From PSRF01 sp051000815 (lineage in GTDB: Bacteria > Acidobacteriota > Blastocatellia > Pyrinomonadales > Pyrinomonadaceae): a stretch of DNA of 64,000 bases. Under the pieces are notes generated by a model that saw only the letters and a list, made by a program, of their open reading frames with translations, ran no database searches and was not told the DNA's origin. Below, in pieces: positions 33,561 to 42,257 of the stretch. The position numbers were made by a program, and so were the translations under genes. Within the stretch, counting starts at the first letter, position 1. Each line of letters begins with the position of its first letter. Location: assembly GCA_051000815.1 (NCBI GenBank), contig JBPCNX010000092.1, positions 1 to 64,000 on the forward strand, read 5' to 3'.

Positions 33561-35446
33561 AGCGACTCTCTGGATGGCTTGGGGATCAGTTAAGAGAGAT
33601 CACTAGAGCCGGTGATTCGAAATACCCCAAACATTACAACAAGCAATTCTTCGCCACCTGCCTGCTGGTTTTCTTTGTCGCGCTTGGAGTGCGGCTCTTA
33701 ACCTGGCACGATCTGCGGCTCGAAGTTTGGAAGGTACAGACCTACGTTACGTCTGATTATAAGTACTCTGCGTACCTGCTGGCGCGTCGTGATTTCAAGG
33801 GTTTCTTCTACGACATAAATCGGATGGGACACCCGCCGGGATATCCGATCCTGCTCGGTGGAATTTTCAAAGTTGCAGGCGACTCAGACGATGCGATTGA
33901 ACTGTTCCAGGTAGCCGGCGACTCGCTGGCTGCCGTAGTGGTTTTCCTGATCGTGTTTGAGTTGCTTCCCTTTGGCGCAGCGTTGATTGCAGGTCTATTG
34001 ACAGCGTTGTCGCCGCAATTCGCCTACCATTCCGTTCTACTATTGCCTGACTCCCTTTCAGTACTGCCCATCCTCCTGGCCGTTTATTTCATAGTTCGCG
34101 TACCCAAGCGTCCCCGTCTACTGGCGTTCGCGTTGGCCGGAGCACTAATCGGTGTTTCGTGTTGGCTGCGAGCAAACGCCTTGTTGCTGGCGCCGTTCCT
34201 GGCCATGCTTTGGCTGGTTCAAGAGCGTGGCCGGCGCTTGCGCTTCGCCACCGCCCTGCTGGCCGGCGCACTCTTGATCATCGCGCCGGTGACAATCAAG
34301 AACTGGATCGCTTTCGGTCATTTCATCCCGCTTTCACTCGGAGCGGGACAAACGCTGCTCGAGGGCATCGCGGACTACGACACCGAAAAACAACTCAACA
34401 TCCCCCAAACGGATCTGGGCATCATGAGACAGGAAGCCGAATGGTATCAGCGGCCGGAATACGCACTGTTACTCTTTGGTCCTGACGGAATCAAGAGGGA
34501 AAGGATGCGCGTTGCGCGAGGGTTGGCGGTGATACGTTCACATCCTGTCTGGTTTTTGAGCGTAATGGCCCGGCGGGCAGCGTCGTCGCTGCAACTCGAT
34601 CGCGTGCCCCTTGTCTCTCGGGAAGCGCCAGTCTCTCATTCGCTCGACACCGCCGACAAACTCCAGCCGGTATGGAGGCGCGCCCCGCGTGAACTAATCG
34701 CCGACGGCAGTATTGCTTCAAAAGGAGCCCGGGTCGAACTGACTGACGATGGTCGAATGCTTCGGATTGTGGGCGATGAAACGCGATATGGAGACCAGAT
34801 CGTTTCCCTTCCCATCCCCGTCCAAAAGGATCGGGATTACGTTTTTCGCCTGCCACTGAAACTCGAGGAAGGGCGCGCGCTTTTGAAGGTGACTGAGTCC
34901 GATCCCAATGTGGCTCAGCAGCAGGCGGTAGCCGCCAGTGTCATTGATCTTGTCGAAGGAATTGCGCCAGCTGAGCAGGCATTGAAACGCATCGACCTTC
35001 CCTTCGTCAGTGGAAATAGATCACAAGTGCGTTTGGTGTTCGCCAATAACGCTTCAGCTCCCATTCATCCGGTCGCTCGCCTGGGAGAGATCGAACTCTA
35101 CGAATTGGGACCCAGCGCTTATCAATGGACGCGCTATCCCCGGTTCCTAATCCGAGCTTTGCAGCATTTCTTTCTCACGGCCTGGATGTTGCCGCTGAGC
35201 ATCTTCGGAATCATCGCTGTGGTTCGGGCGCGACGAACTCGAACTGCCCTGCTTCTGTTGAGCGTGCCCCTCTATTACCTGCTGGTTCAATCCGCACTTC
35301 ACACCGAGCGACGCTACGTGATCGCAGTGCACTACTTCCTCACGATCTTCGCGGCGGTCTCCCTTTGGTTAGTTTTTAGACTCCTGAAAACAGGAATTCA
35401 GCGGGTAGTCAGCGAAGCGGACGAAGGCGTAAAGCCTGGGGCGTGA
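33557..35446 (+). CDS. GT39-like membrane glycosyltransferase
   Basis: 629 residues. About eight membrane segments (residues 30-270) contain the ArnT/PMT-like elements HPPGYPILLGG and CWLRANALLLAPF. An exported beta-rich domain of about 200 residues follows (from RDYVFRLPLKL), and the C terminus returns to membrane segments with ERRYVIAVHYFL. GT39-type enzymes move sugars from polyprenyl-phosphate donors to lipids or proteins. The GTG start overlaps the fcl stop. The last 13 residues (VVSEADEGVKPGA) and TGA are supplied by a CTGGGGCGTGAGCCCC palindromic repeat also seen at 30488, so the natural C terminus has been replaced or extended. Confidence 0.75.
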   Translation: MKRLSGWLGDQLREITRAGDSKYPKHYNKQFFATCLLVFFVALGVRLLTWHDLRLEVWKVQTYVTSDYKYSAYLLARRDFKGFFYDINRMGHPPGYPILLGGIFKVAGDSDDAIELFQVAGDSLAAVVVFLIVFELLPFGAALIAGLLTALSPQFAYHSVLLLPDSLSVLPILLAVYFIVRVPKRPRLLAFALAGALIGVSCWLRANALLLAPFLAMLWLVQERGRRLRFATALLAGALLIIAPVTIKNWIAFGHFIPLSLGAGQTLLEGIADYDTEKQLNIPQTDLGIMRQEAEWYQRPEYALLLFGPDGIKRERMRVARGLAVIRSHPVWFLSVMARRAASSLQLDRVPLVSREAPVSHSLDTADKLQPVWRRAPRELIADGSIASKGARVELTDDGRMLRIVGDETRYGDQIVSLPIPVQKDRDYVFRLPLKLEEGRALLKVTESDPNVAQQQAVAASVIDLVEGIAPAEQALKRIDLPFVSGNRSQVRLVFANNASAPIHPVARLGEIELYELGPSAYQWTRYPRFLIRALQHFFLTAWMLPLSIFGIIAVVRARRTRTALLLLSVPLYYLLVQSALHTERRYVIAVHYFLTIFAAVSLWLVFRLLKTGIQRVVSEADEGVKPGA

Positions 35447-35452
35447 GCCCCA
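35399..35452. repeat. Palindromic repeat supplying a gene's 3' end
   Basis: GTCAGCGAAGCGGACGAAGG then CGTAAAGCCTGGGGCGTGAG and CCCCAGG. It aligns with 30459-30506 (GTCCGCGCAGCGGACGAAAG ...). It overlaps the last 16 codons of the GT39-like gene, and the TGA stop lies inside the GGCGTGAGCC palindrome. Confidence 0.75.
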
Positions 35453-35523
35453 GGTCCCGTGTAATAGAAATACAATGAGCGAGATAGCCAAGTGATGACA
35501 CTCTTCGCGGCTACCAGGCGAAA

Positions 35524-36525
35524 TCACTCCGGAAGATGGCTAAAACCGCACCAGCTATTCTTGTTGTGCCAGGTAATCCTCACGTCACGAGCGCGAATGT
35601 CTTTCCACCATTTTTCAAATTCTTCTCGCGAAATGTAATGAGCAGTGGGCGCGACCAGGTGGTCGAAGACAATCGTGTGTTGTTCCCGCCAGCCAAAATT
35701 TGAAATCGCATTCAGATAGTCGTTGTAGAAGAGATGATTCGCGATCGCAGCGCCACGCGACCTGTTGAGCGGGCCGTAAACGAGTTTCGTCGTTGCATAG
35801 ATGAGCGCGGTCGGTAGTTTTGAGAGATGCAGCAGGGCGCGAGGATTCATGCTGGACGTGAATCGCGTGCGTAAGGGATCAACAAAACGTGTGATCCAGC
35901 GGTTGTTCTCAGCGCCGTAAACCCACGCGGAGAAGTGTCCGCCGGGTTTGATCTTCGAGGCGAGCGATTTAAAACCGAGCTGCGGCTTGCCGAGATGATG
36001 AATCACGCCAATGCTGAACGCGTAATCGAAGACTCGCTTCAAGGGGAGATGGTAAAGGTCCGCTTGCACGATGTGCATATTTGCGGCGCCGCGTGTTGCC
36101 GCGAACGCCGACTCGACAGCGTCACTCAAGTCAACGCCGACAACATCGCGAGCGCCCCAACTCGCTGCGAGACGGGTGTGGCGCCCCTTGCCGCAACCGC
36201 CTTCGAGGACGACCTTGTCTTTAAAAAAATCCGGCTTAACTGGTTGTAGCCAGCCGAGCAGTTGTTCGCCATAAAGCTCATCATCCTGTGTGAAGTGCTG
36301 CCATTCCCAGCCAAAACTGGAAGCGGTGGCGGCTTTCTCTTCATCAATCTCACTGGTATCTACAAACCGCGGCACCCCGCGCACGATTGGATACTGCCGG
36401 GAACATCCCGTACAGGCGAGGACACCGTCCATCACTTCACCTTCATCAACAGCGCTTCCGGCCGCGAGATCTATTTCTCCGTTGCACGCGGGACAAGCGA
36501 GGTATTGCAGCAACCTTATTTTCAT
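35524..36525 (-). CDS. SAM methyltransferase with N-terminal zinc ribbon
   Basis: 333 residues. A Trm112-like zinc ribbon is formed by C11PAC14 and C38TGC41, followed by a class I methyltransferase with the glycine motif LEGGCGKGRHT near 110, VDLSDAVESA for the ribose acidic residue, and GVIHHLGKP. Proteins of this layout in glycan loci usually methylate sugars or other small molecules, but the acceptor is unknown. It is convergent with the GT39-like gene and followed upstream on its own strand by a second GT39-like gene 111 bases away. Confidence 0.8.
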   Translation of the reverse strand: MKIRLLQYLACPACNGEIDLAAGSAVDEGEVMDGVLACTGCSRQYPIVRGVPRFVDTSEIDEEKAATASSFGWEWQHFTQDDELYGEQLLGWLQPVKPDFFKDKVVLEGGCGKGRHTRLAASWGARDVVGVDLSDAVESAFAATRGAANMHIVQADLYHLPLKRVFDYAFSIGVIHHLGKPQLGFKSLASKIKPGGHFSAWVYGAENNRWITRFVDPLRTRFTSSMNPRALLHLSKLPTALIYATTKLVYGPLNRSRGAAIANHLFYNDYLNAISNFGWREQHTIVFDHLVAPTAHYISREEFEKWWKDIRARDVRITWHNKNSWCGFSHLPE

Positions 36526-36636
36526 AACCGTTCGAGATACAGTTTACGTAACGCCTGATGTCCAAGAGCTATCTTACGTTCGAGCTTTGCCTCAAGAGTC
36601 ACCAGACGAATTGCGACGCGTAGCGTCGCCGTGATT

Positions 36637-38025
36637 TTAGGACTTTTGAGGCCTGACTGCTGAAGTTCGAATGAACTGAACGAGATGCACAACGCCTAAC
36701 CCGGCAAAGACCATCAGCAACGACTGCATCGGCAACCCATAACGTATTTCCATGTGCAGCGTTGAGCCAAGCACCAGATAATAAAGTATCGTCGCCAGCA
36801 ACAGCCAAGTAAGAGATCGGCTTATGTGGAAGCCACGCCACAATCCGGCGATGATTAGCGGCAAGGCCAGATATCGAAAAACACTCTGCGCCATCCCCAG
36901 CAGTGTGACCGGCAAAGCAAACAAGCTGCCCTGCCACGATTCCGGCAGAGTCTTCTTACCCGTGACATTGATGCCCATGCTCCCGTAGTAAGGGAGTGGC
37001 GCGCCGGCAAATTTCAGCATCCCCCACATGCGACGCAACATCACCTTCGAGTACCACAGAGGATGTGCGGCAATCACGCGCAGAGCCTTGCGAGTGCGAG
37101 CGCGATCGCGCTCGATGCCGTCAGGCCAATAGAGTCCGAGTGGCGCGTTGGGCGGCAAGCCCAGCTCTTTGCGTTCCTGCTCCAACAGTAAACTGTCGCC
37201 TATGACAGCGCCAAACTCCGCCGCCCGGTCGGTTTCGCCAATGCCCTCCCACAAATTCGTGCCCATTCCCAATCCGGTAGGAACAAAGGCCCGGAAGGCA
37301 ACGGCATTGCGAATAACCAGCGGGACGATCAATAGTGCGGCGCCGAGAATGACCCCCAGACTCAAACGCAGGCGCTTGTCCCAACTGTTACGGACGCAGA
37401 AAAACAAAGCAACCCCCCAACTCAACGCCAACAGCACCGCATTCGCCCGCAGCCAGCAGGAAGCTCCCAACAGCATCCCGGCAGATAACGCCCACCAGGG
37501 ACTCTGTCTCTTCGCGGCCAGCAGCAACATCCAAACGCCGCCAACCACCAGCCAACTTGTCGGCGCCTCAGCCAGTGGCGTTACGCCGTACAGGGCAAGA
37601 ACCGGCGCCAACGCGGCCAACACTCCTCCGACTAACCCCACGCGGAAGCCAAAAGCAGTCGCGCCGACGCCTACGATAAACATGACGGAAAGCGCGTCGA
37701 GCACCCACTGGACTATCTGCACCACGTAAGCCGATCTTTCACCGGTGGCTTTGTAAATAAACGCGAGCCAGAGGGAATAACCAGGCGCGTAAACTGCGGC
37801 CTCGGTGCGCGAGGGATCGTCAATCCAGAATGCGGAAGTCTTGCCATCAAGAGTATTTTGGGCCTGACGATCGAAAAGCGCGTAGGTACCCGACTGGAAC
37901 CATCCGGGATCGGCGAGATGATCGCGCACGAATCGCATCGTCAAACCGCGCACTGTAAACGACAGCACGAGTACGACGAGTAATAGCAGCAACCTCGAGT
38001 TACTCTGTTTCAGGGTTTTGTCCAA
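36637..38025 (-). CDS. GT39-like membrane glycosyltransferase (second)
   Basis: 462 residues with roughly 9-10 membrane segments and no large soluble domain. The first outer loop includes LADPGWFQSGTYALFD and YAPGYSLWLAF, and SCWLRANAVLLALSWG matches the same position in the protein at 33557. The two are paralogues differing mainly in the exported insertion. It probably uses a polyprenyl-phosphate sugar. A perfect 7-bp palindrome (GCGACGC-GTA-GCGTCGC, 36613-36629) lies just past the stop without a T-tract. Confidence 0.78.
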   Translation of the reverse strand: MDKTLKQSNSRLLLLLVVLVLSFTVRGLTMRFVRDHLADPGWFQSGTYALFDRQAQNTLDGKTSAFWIDDPSRTEAAVYAPGYSLWLAFIYKATGERSAYVVQIVQWVLDALSVMFIVGVGATAFGFRVGLVGGVLAALAPVLALYGVTPLAEAPTSWLVVGGVWMLLLAAKRQSPWWALSAGMLLGASCWLRANAVLLALSWGVALFFCVRNSWDKRLRLSLGVILGAALLIVPLVIRNAVAFRAFVPTGLGMGTNLWEGIGETDRAAEFGAVIGDSLLLEQERKELGLPPNAPLGLYWPDGIERDRARTRKALRVIAAHPLWYSKVMLRRMWGMLKFAGAPLPYYGSMGINVTGKKTLPESWQGSLFALPVTLLGMAQSVFRYLALPLIIAGLWRGFHISRSLTWLLLATILYYLVLGSTLHMEIRYGLPMQSLLMVFAGLGVVHLVQFIRTSAVRPQKS

Positions 38026-38104
38026 AAGAGTATCTAATCAGTCCGCGCAACGGGACGGATGGCCTCCCTGTTCCGTTAATTTTAGCCGTCGGCCTCGCGG
38101 ATCA

Positions 38105-38950
38105 TTACTTTCTGGCGGTGATGATGAGGTTCCAGCCAACGCTCTTTCGTAAAACCTCGAGCATTCGTTGGGGGATGAAGCGTCCCAGTAGTGGAAACTC
38201 CGAACGGACAAGTTGTTCGATATGGATCTTAATATCGCTGAAGTCACTGAAGAGCTCGCGCGCTTGTTTGCGATCGTAAACCTTTACCAACGGCCTCCCC
38301 GCATGCTCGGAGTATTCCACCCACCTGCTCATGATTTCTTCGGGCGATCTGCCGCGAAGCAATTCCCCGCGTAAGACTCCCCGATGCAGCATCATCTCTC
38401 CCCAGTAGTTCAGAGAATTCTTATGGTAAAGCATCACCTTCGCGACGCCTCCCGGCTTGAGCACTCGATACAACTCTCGTATAGCGCCCGCCGTGTCGGG
38501 CGTGTGGTGTAACACCCCGTTGGAGTAGACGACATCGAGACTGCCGGGGGTAAACGGCAGCCGTTCACCGTCGGCGATCAGGAAATCGCCTCGCTCACCA
38601 TACAAGGCAAAATGATGTCGCGTGATGGCAATCGACCGGGGCGTTAAATCAATTCCGGTGCAGAGGGCGCCACCCCGCGCGAACTGCAATAGATCCGTTC
38701 CCATGCCGCATCCGACTTCGAGCAGGCGCGCACCCGCAAATTGATCAAAGCCCATCAGCTCCCGCATCCACGGCGCATACTCCTGATAACGCGCTTGCTC
38801 GATTGCGTCGAAGAATTGGCGCGTGCCAAATTCACTTTCCCTATTACCTTCAGCGCCGCAGGGATCCTTGCTCCATTGCTCACGCGCCCGTTGTTTCGCC
38901 TCGGCGAGCAGCGGCTCGTGCTTATCTGCTTTCAAACCAGGTTTGACCAT
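38105..38950 (-). CDS. Class I SAM-dependent methyltransferase
   Basis: 281 residues from the ATG at 38950, chosen because it lies 2 bases after the stop of the preceding gene; a longer frame would overlap that gene by 67 bases. Motif I is LEVGCGMGTD at 77-86, the ribose acid lies in CTGIDLTPRSI, and YSNGVLHHTPDT and LKPGG follow. The family includes ubiquinone/menaquinone-like and sugar methyltransferases. It is the last gene of a tightly packed run (flippase, GT4, this gene), so it probably methylates a residue of the same glycan. Confidence 0.82.
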   Translation of the reverse strand: MVKPGLKADKHEPLLAEAKQRAREQWSKDPCGAEGNRESEFGTRQFFDAIEQARYQEYAPWMRELMGFDQFAGARLLEVGCGMGTDLLQFARGGALCTGIDLTPRSIAITRHHFALYGERGDFLIADGERLPFTPGSLDVVYSNGVLHHTPDTAGAIRELYRVLKPGGVAKVMLYHKNSLNYWGEMMLHRGVLRGELLRGRSPEEIMSRWVEYSEHAGRPLVKVYDRKQARELFSDFSDIKIHIEQLVRSEFPLLGRFIPQRMLEVLRKSVGWNLIITARK

Positions 38951-38952
38951 AA

Positions 38953-40596
38953 CTATTGTTTCGGCTCTTTCAGCCAGTCGTGGTAAGCGGCGATTATGTT
39001 CTCGGTGTTTCGTTTCCACGTATGACGCTCGCAGGCTGCCTGGCGAGCGGCCGTGCCCAGTGCTTCCCGTAAAGCACGCGACTCCGACAATCGTGTAATC
39101 GCCGCACTTAGTTCCACCACATCGCCGGGCTCGACCAGGAGCGCCGTTTCTTCGTGCGTTAAGACCTCACCAATCTGGCCCAACCTGCTGGCCACAATTC
39201 CTTTACCCATCGCCATGTACTCGAAGAGCTTCGTGGGCGAACCGAAAAACTCTGCCCCTGCAGCAAGTGGTATGTGCGGCGAAACCAGAATGTCGCAGGC
39301 GTCCAGCAAGGCGGGTATCTTTTCATGTTCGACCGCGCCCGTGAATATAACGCGGCCTGCTTCAACTTCCGCGCGCAGAAGGCGCTGCATCTCCTCGTGC
39401 AAAGCTCCAGTTCCGACGAGGAGAAAGCGTAGCCGCGACGTGTCTGGAATCAATTTAATCGCTTCAGCCAGCACCAACACTCCATGCCAGGGCCCAAAGG
39501 AACCGACGAAGCCGACAAGCTGTTCTTCGCCGGCAACACCTAGCTGCTCTCTGACGCGAGCGCCGCCAACGTCCGGCCGGAAGATGTCAGTGTCAACACC
39601 GTTGGGATTGACGATGATTTTTTCCGACGCGAGTCCGGCACGCTCGAGATTCTTTCGCTCAACCTCTGAGACAACAAAAATACGCGTCGCCGCCGCAAGG
39701 TTCAAATGCTCATAACGACTCAGTAGATCAAGCATGCTCACGCGATCCCAATGACGTCCGACCCAGACTTCCGAACCGTTGTACTCAAGAAATAAGGGCC
39801 GCCCAGTGCGCAGAGTGGCGACGACACCGGCCCAACTGAATCGCGCGTACCGTTGATAGATGAAATCAGGAAGGTCCTGTTGAATCAAAGGCAAAGCATT
39901 GCGTGTGAAGACGGCGTTGTTATTTATATCTAACACGCCGCGTGTTATTCCCCATGACTCAGCGTCAATTTTCGTAGTCGAGATTGTCGCACCATCAAGT
40001 CCCAGGAGCTCGTCGTTGCTGATGAGTTGGACCTCCACGCCAAGCTCCAACAGACCAGTAACCACGCCCTTGATGTGACTAGCAGCCCCGCCTGCCTGAG
40101 TCCCCGGAGCAGGCGTCGTGCGCAGGTATGTGATTTTAAGTGACTTTTGTGGAGCGCGAGGTGGTGTGCTCGAAGCTGGCTGCGCACCGTCGTTGACCTC
40201 TTTTTCCAGTCGTTCCAGCTCACGCCGCGCCCGAGTCATGAGCGCCGCGCTCAATGCAGCTTCGCGCGTGAGCCGCGCCGGAGCTCGCAAGAGTAACGAA
40301 GACCGCGATTCTTTTCTGAAACCACCGTGAGCATCTACCATTACAACCTCCTTTGCCCCCGCGATTGCTCCAAACAACATGAGGAGGTTTTGGCCACGTT
40401 GCCAGGCCAGACGTTCTGTGGCAATGGCGAAGACATCCGGTCGCTTTGCTCGTAAGGAACCAAGACGTGAAAACAAACTCCCAACCTCGATTTCGTTGCG
40501 GGGAATCATTTCCAGAGTAGCTTGCGGATAAAGAACGTTAAGATTGTCGCAGGCCTGCTGCATTTTGCCGCTCAGCACAGCCAAAACGACTTTCAT
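38953..40596 (-). CDS. GT4 glycosyltransferase with N-terminal extra domain
   Basis: 547 residues. Residues about 155-545 form a normal GT4 (GT-B) enzyme: AASHIKGVVTGLLELGVEV acceptor domain, VVNPNGVDTD-like IVNPNGVDTDIFRP, GSFGPWHGV, and the donor site LFEYMAMGKGIVASRLGQ. Residues 1-150 are an additional domain (MKVVLAVLSGKMQQACDNL ...) that most GT4 enzymes lack. I do not recognise it; its last part is a Leu/Arg-rich helix (RARRELERLEKEVN) before a Pro/Ala linker. Its ATG overlaps the flippase stop in ATGA (40593-40596), and the methyltransferase follows 2 bases later. Confidence 0.85.
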   Translation of the reverse strand: MKVVLAVLSGKMQQACDNLNVLYPQATLEMIPRNEIEVGSLFSRLGSLRAKRPDVFAIATERLAWQRGQNLLMLFGAIAGAKEVVMVDAHGGFRKESRSSLLLRAPARLTREAALSAALMTRARRELERLEKEVNDGAQPASSTPPRAPQKSLKITYLRTTPAPGTQAGGAASHIKGVVTGLLELGVEVQLISNDELLGLDGATISTTKIDAESWGITRGVLDINNNAVFTRNALPLIQQDLPDFIYQRYARFSWAGVVATLRTGRPLFLEYNGSEVWVGRHWDRVSMLDLLSRYEHLNLAAATRIFVVSEVERKNLERAGLASEKIIVNPNGVDTDIFRPDVGGARVREQLGVAGEEQLVGFVGSFGPWHGVLVLAEAIKLIPDTSRLRFLLVGTGALHEEMQRLLRAEVEAGRVIFTGAVEHEKIPALLDACDILVSPHIPLAAGAEFFGSPTKLFEYMAMGKGIVASRLGQIGEVLTHEETALLVEPGDVVELSAAITRLSESRALREALGTAARQAACERHTWKRNTENIIAAYHDWLKEPKQ

Positions 40597-41969
40597 TTCA
40601 GCGCTCCAGAGCGAGGGCTAAAACTTATTAGTTGTCTCAGTTCAGAGCCGCTCAACAGAAACGTTTCGGAAAGCGATCGTCCGGTGACCGATCGAAAGTG
40701 AAAGAAGACGAGGAGAAAAATGAGTGCATAGCTAATTGTGGATGCGATTGCGGCGCCGCGTGCGCCAAAACGAGGGACGAGGATGAAGACCAGGCAAATG
40801 TTTGCCCCGAGAGTGCCCAACCAGAAGAGTGGAATTGCACGTGGTAATCCACTGGCGTTCGAGTGCTGCACCAGCACTGATTCGAGTCCGATTAAGTAAA
40901 CCCCCGGCAGTAGGATCAACAGCTGCGTGCTCACATCGGAAAAGGCGGGACCATAGAGTAATGGTAGCAGGAAACTAAGAGGGATTGCCGCCAGACAAAT
41001 GGGAAGCATTACGAACGCTGTGTGCCTTGTGACTCTGCACGTCGTTTCCGCGCGCAGATCCTGGGCCGCAGCGACCCGCGGAAAGAGCAGCGTGCCGACT
41101 ACCCCCGGAAGCAACATCAACATCAAGGCCACCTGCGACGCTACGCTGTAGACACCGGCTTCGGGCGCGCCGCGAAAGTAATTCACGACCAGCAGGTCGG
41201 CCCTGAATAGCATGGCGCCCGCGAGAATCGAAATATGAAACTTAAACCCATAGCGCAACATGCCGGCGAAGAGTTTCCCGTCAGGACGCCACGCCAATCT
41301 TCCCTTCAATGTAGCTCCATAAGACCAGACCAAACTGACGATTAGAATTCCAAAGAGGACTGTCAGCACCGTGTTCAAGGAAACGAATGTCCCCAGCCCG
41401 GCTCTGAGAATGACAAGCGCAACGACGGCGTTAATCAGAACGAATGCTTGTCCAGCTAGATCAAGCAGGTTGAAGCGCTCGATGCGACCGACCGCGAGAA
41501 AGATATTAAGGCCGATGAGCGTGAGAAGTTGAAACGGAATCGAGATAGCAGCGATGCCGATCAGTCGAGGTGAGATAAACCCAAACCAGGCGGGTCGCCA
41601 AACGGCCAGACCTGAGAGCCCGGCAGCCAACAGGCCACCGATGATCAGCGCAAACAATAGCGAGTTTACAGCGGCTGCCGGAAGATGCCGATTGTCCTGA
41701 GCGATGAAGTAAGTATTTGCTGAAGGAAGACCCGCACTGCTTAGCTGCACGATCGTTGCGACAGCCACGTTGATCACGGCGAGTTGCCCCAACCCATTTG
41801 CTCCTAACCATCGCGCCACAATGATTCCGGCAAGGACGCTGTTGAGCGTCATCAGCAGACGAGCCAAAAATGTCCAGGCAACGTGCCTTGAGAAGAGGGA
41901 AGCGCTGACGTGGGGATCTGGCGATCCTGGCTCATCGTTAGAACCTCCTCTGTCCTCTTTTATAGTCAC
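40593..41969 (-). CDS. Wzx-like oligosaccharide flippase
   Basis: 458 residues with 12-14 predicted membrane segments and the polysaccharide-transport (MATE/MOP superfamily) opening ASLFSRHVAWTFLARLLMTLNSVLAGIIVARWLG. This matches the PST/Wzx profile of a hydrophobic core preceded by a short polar N terminus. It should flip undecaprenyl-linked repeat units to the outer face of the inner membrane. It is the first gene of the flippase-GT4-methyltransferase run. No Wzy, Wza or Wzc is obvious in the window, so the polymerase may be one of the unassigned polytopic proteins. Confidence 0.85.
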   Translation of the reverse strand: MTIKEDRGGSNDEPGSPDPHVSASLFSRHVAWTFLARLLMTLNSVLAGIIVARWLGANGLGQLAVINVAVATIVQLSSAGLPSANTYFIAQDNRHLPAAAVNSLLFALIIGGLLAAGLSGLAVWRPAWFGFISPRLIGIAAISIPFQLLTLIGLNIFLAVGRIERFNLLDLAGQAFVLINAVVALVILRAGLGTFVSLNTVLTVLFGILIVSLVWSYGATLKGRLAWRPDGKLFAGMLRYGFKFHISILAGAMLFRADLLVVNYFRGAPEAGVYSVASQVALMLMLLPGVVGTLLFPRVAAAQDLRAETTCRVTRHTAFVMLPICLAAIPLSFLLPLLYGPAFSDVSTQLLILLPGVYLIGLESVLVQHSNASGLPRAIPLFWLGTLGANICLVFILVPRFGARGAAIASTISYALIFLLVFFHFRSVTGRSLSETFLLSGSELRQLISFSPRSGALK

Positions 41970-42030
41970 CGTGTTTCCTGATCTCCGCTCCGCGTCACTG
42001 CTTCACACAAAATTTCAAGGTCAGAAATGG

Positions 42031-42207
42031 GCGGCTCTGCCGCGTTCCGTGCGGTAAGCCTGCGGCTTACCGTCAGGGCTGCTTTCTTTCCGAGGCTATG
42101 CCTCCACGTTCTAACGTGGCGTAGCGAGGCACCGAGGCGTAGCCTCAAGACTAAACCACCACTTTCGGTAAGCCACAGGCTTACCGCACGGAACACGGCA
42201 GAGCCGC
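42031..42207. mobile_element. 177-bp palindromic element, 42-bp inverted repeats
   Basis: The left arm 42031-42072 begins GCGGCTCTGCCGCGTTCCGT. It matches the reverse complement of 42166-42207 at 40 of 42 positions by my count. Each arm has an internal palindrome (CGGTAAGCC/GGCTTACCG). The centre contains three more hairpins: GAGGCTATGCCTC, CCACGTT-CT-AACGTGG and GAGGCGTAGCCTC. It could fold into a long branched structure. No flanking target-site duplication is visible. Confidence 0.85.
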
Positions 42208-42257
42208 AGTAGACCACTGAAACCTCCTGGCCTGGTTTTTGTGCAATCCTCCGCCCA

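Noticed and set aside
36613..36629. Terminator after the second GT39-like gene
   Set aside because: The GCGACGC-GTA-GCGTCGC hairpin is perfect but has no T-tract; it is more likely a REP-type palindrome.
37148..37729. 193-residue plus-strand frame
   Set aside because: Antisense to the GT39-like membrane protein, with Pro/Thr/Arg composition typical of the reverse of a hydrophobic gene.
39053..39715. 220-residue plus-strand frame
   Set aside because: Antisense shadow of the GT4 gene, Ser/Pro/Arg rich without motifs.
41966..42217. Two similar small frames on opposite strands
   Set aside because: Both come from the 177-bp palindrome, which necessarily encodes similar peptides on each strand.
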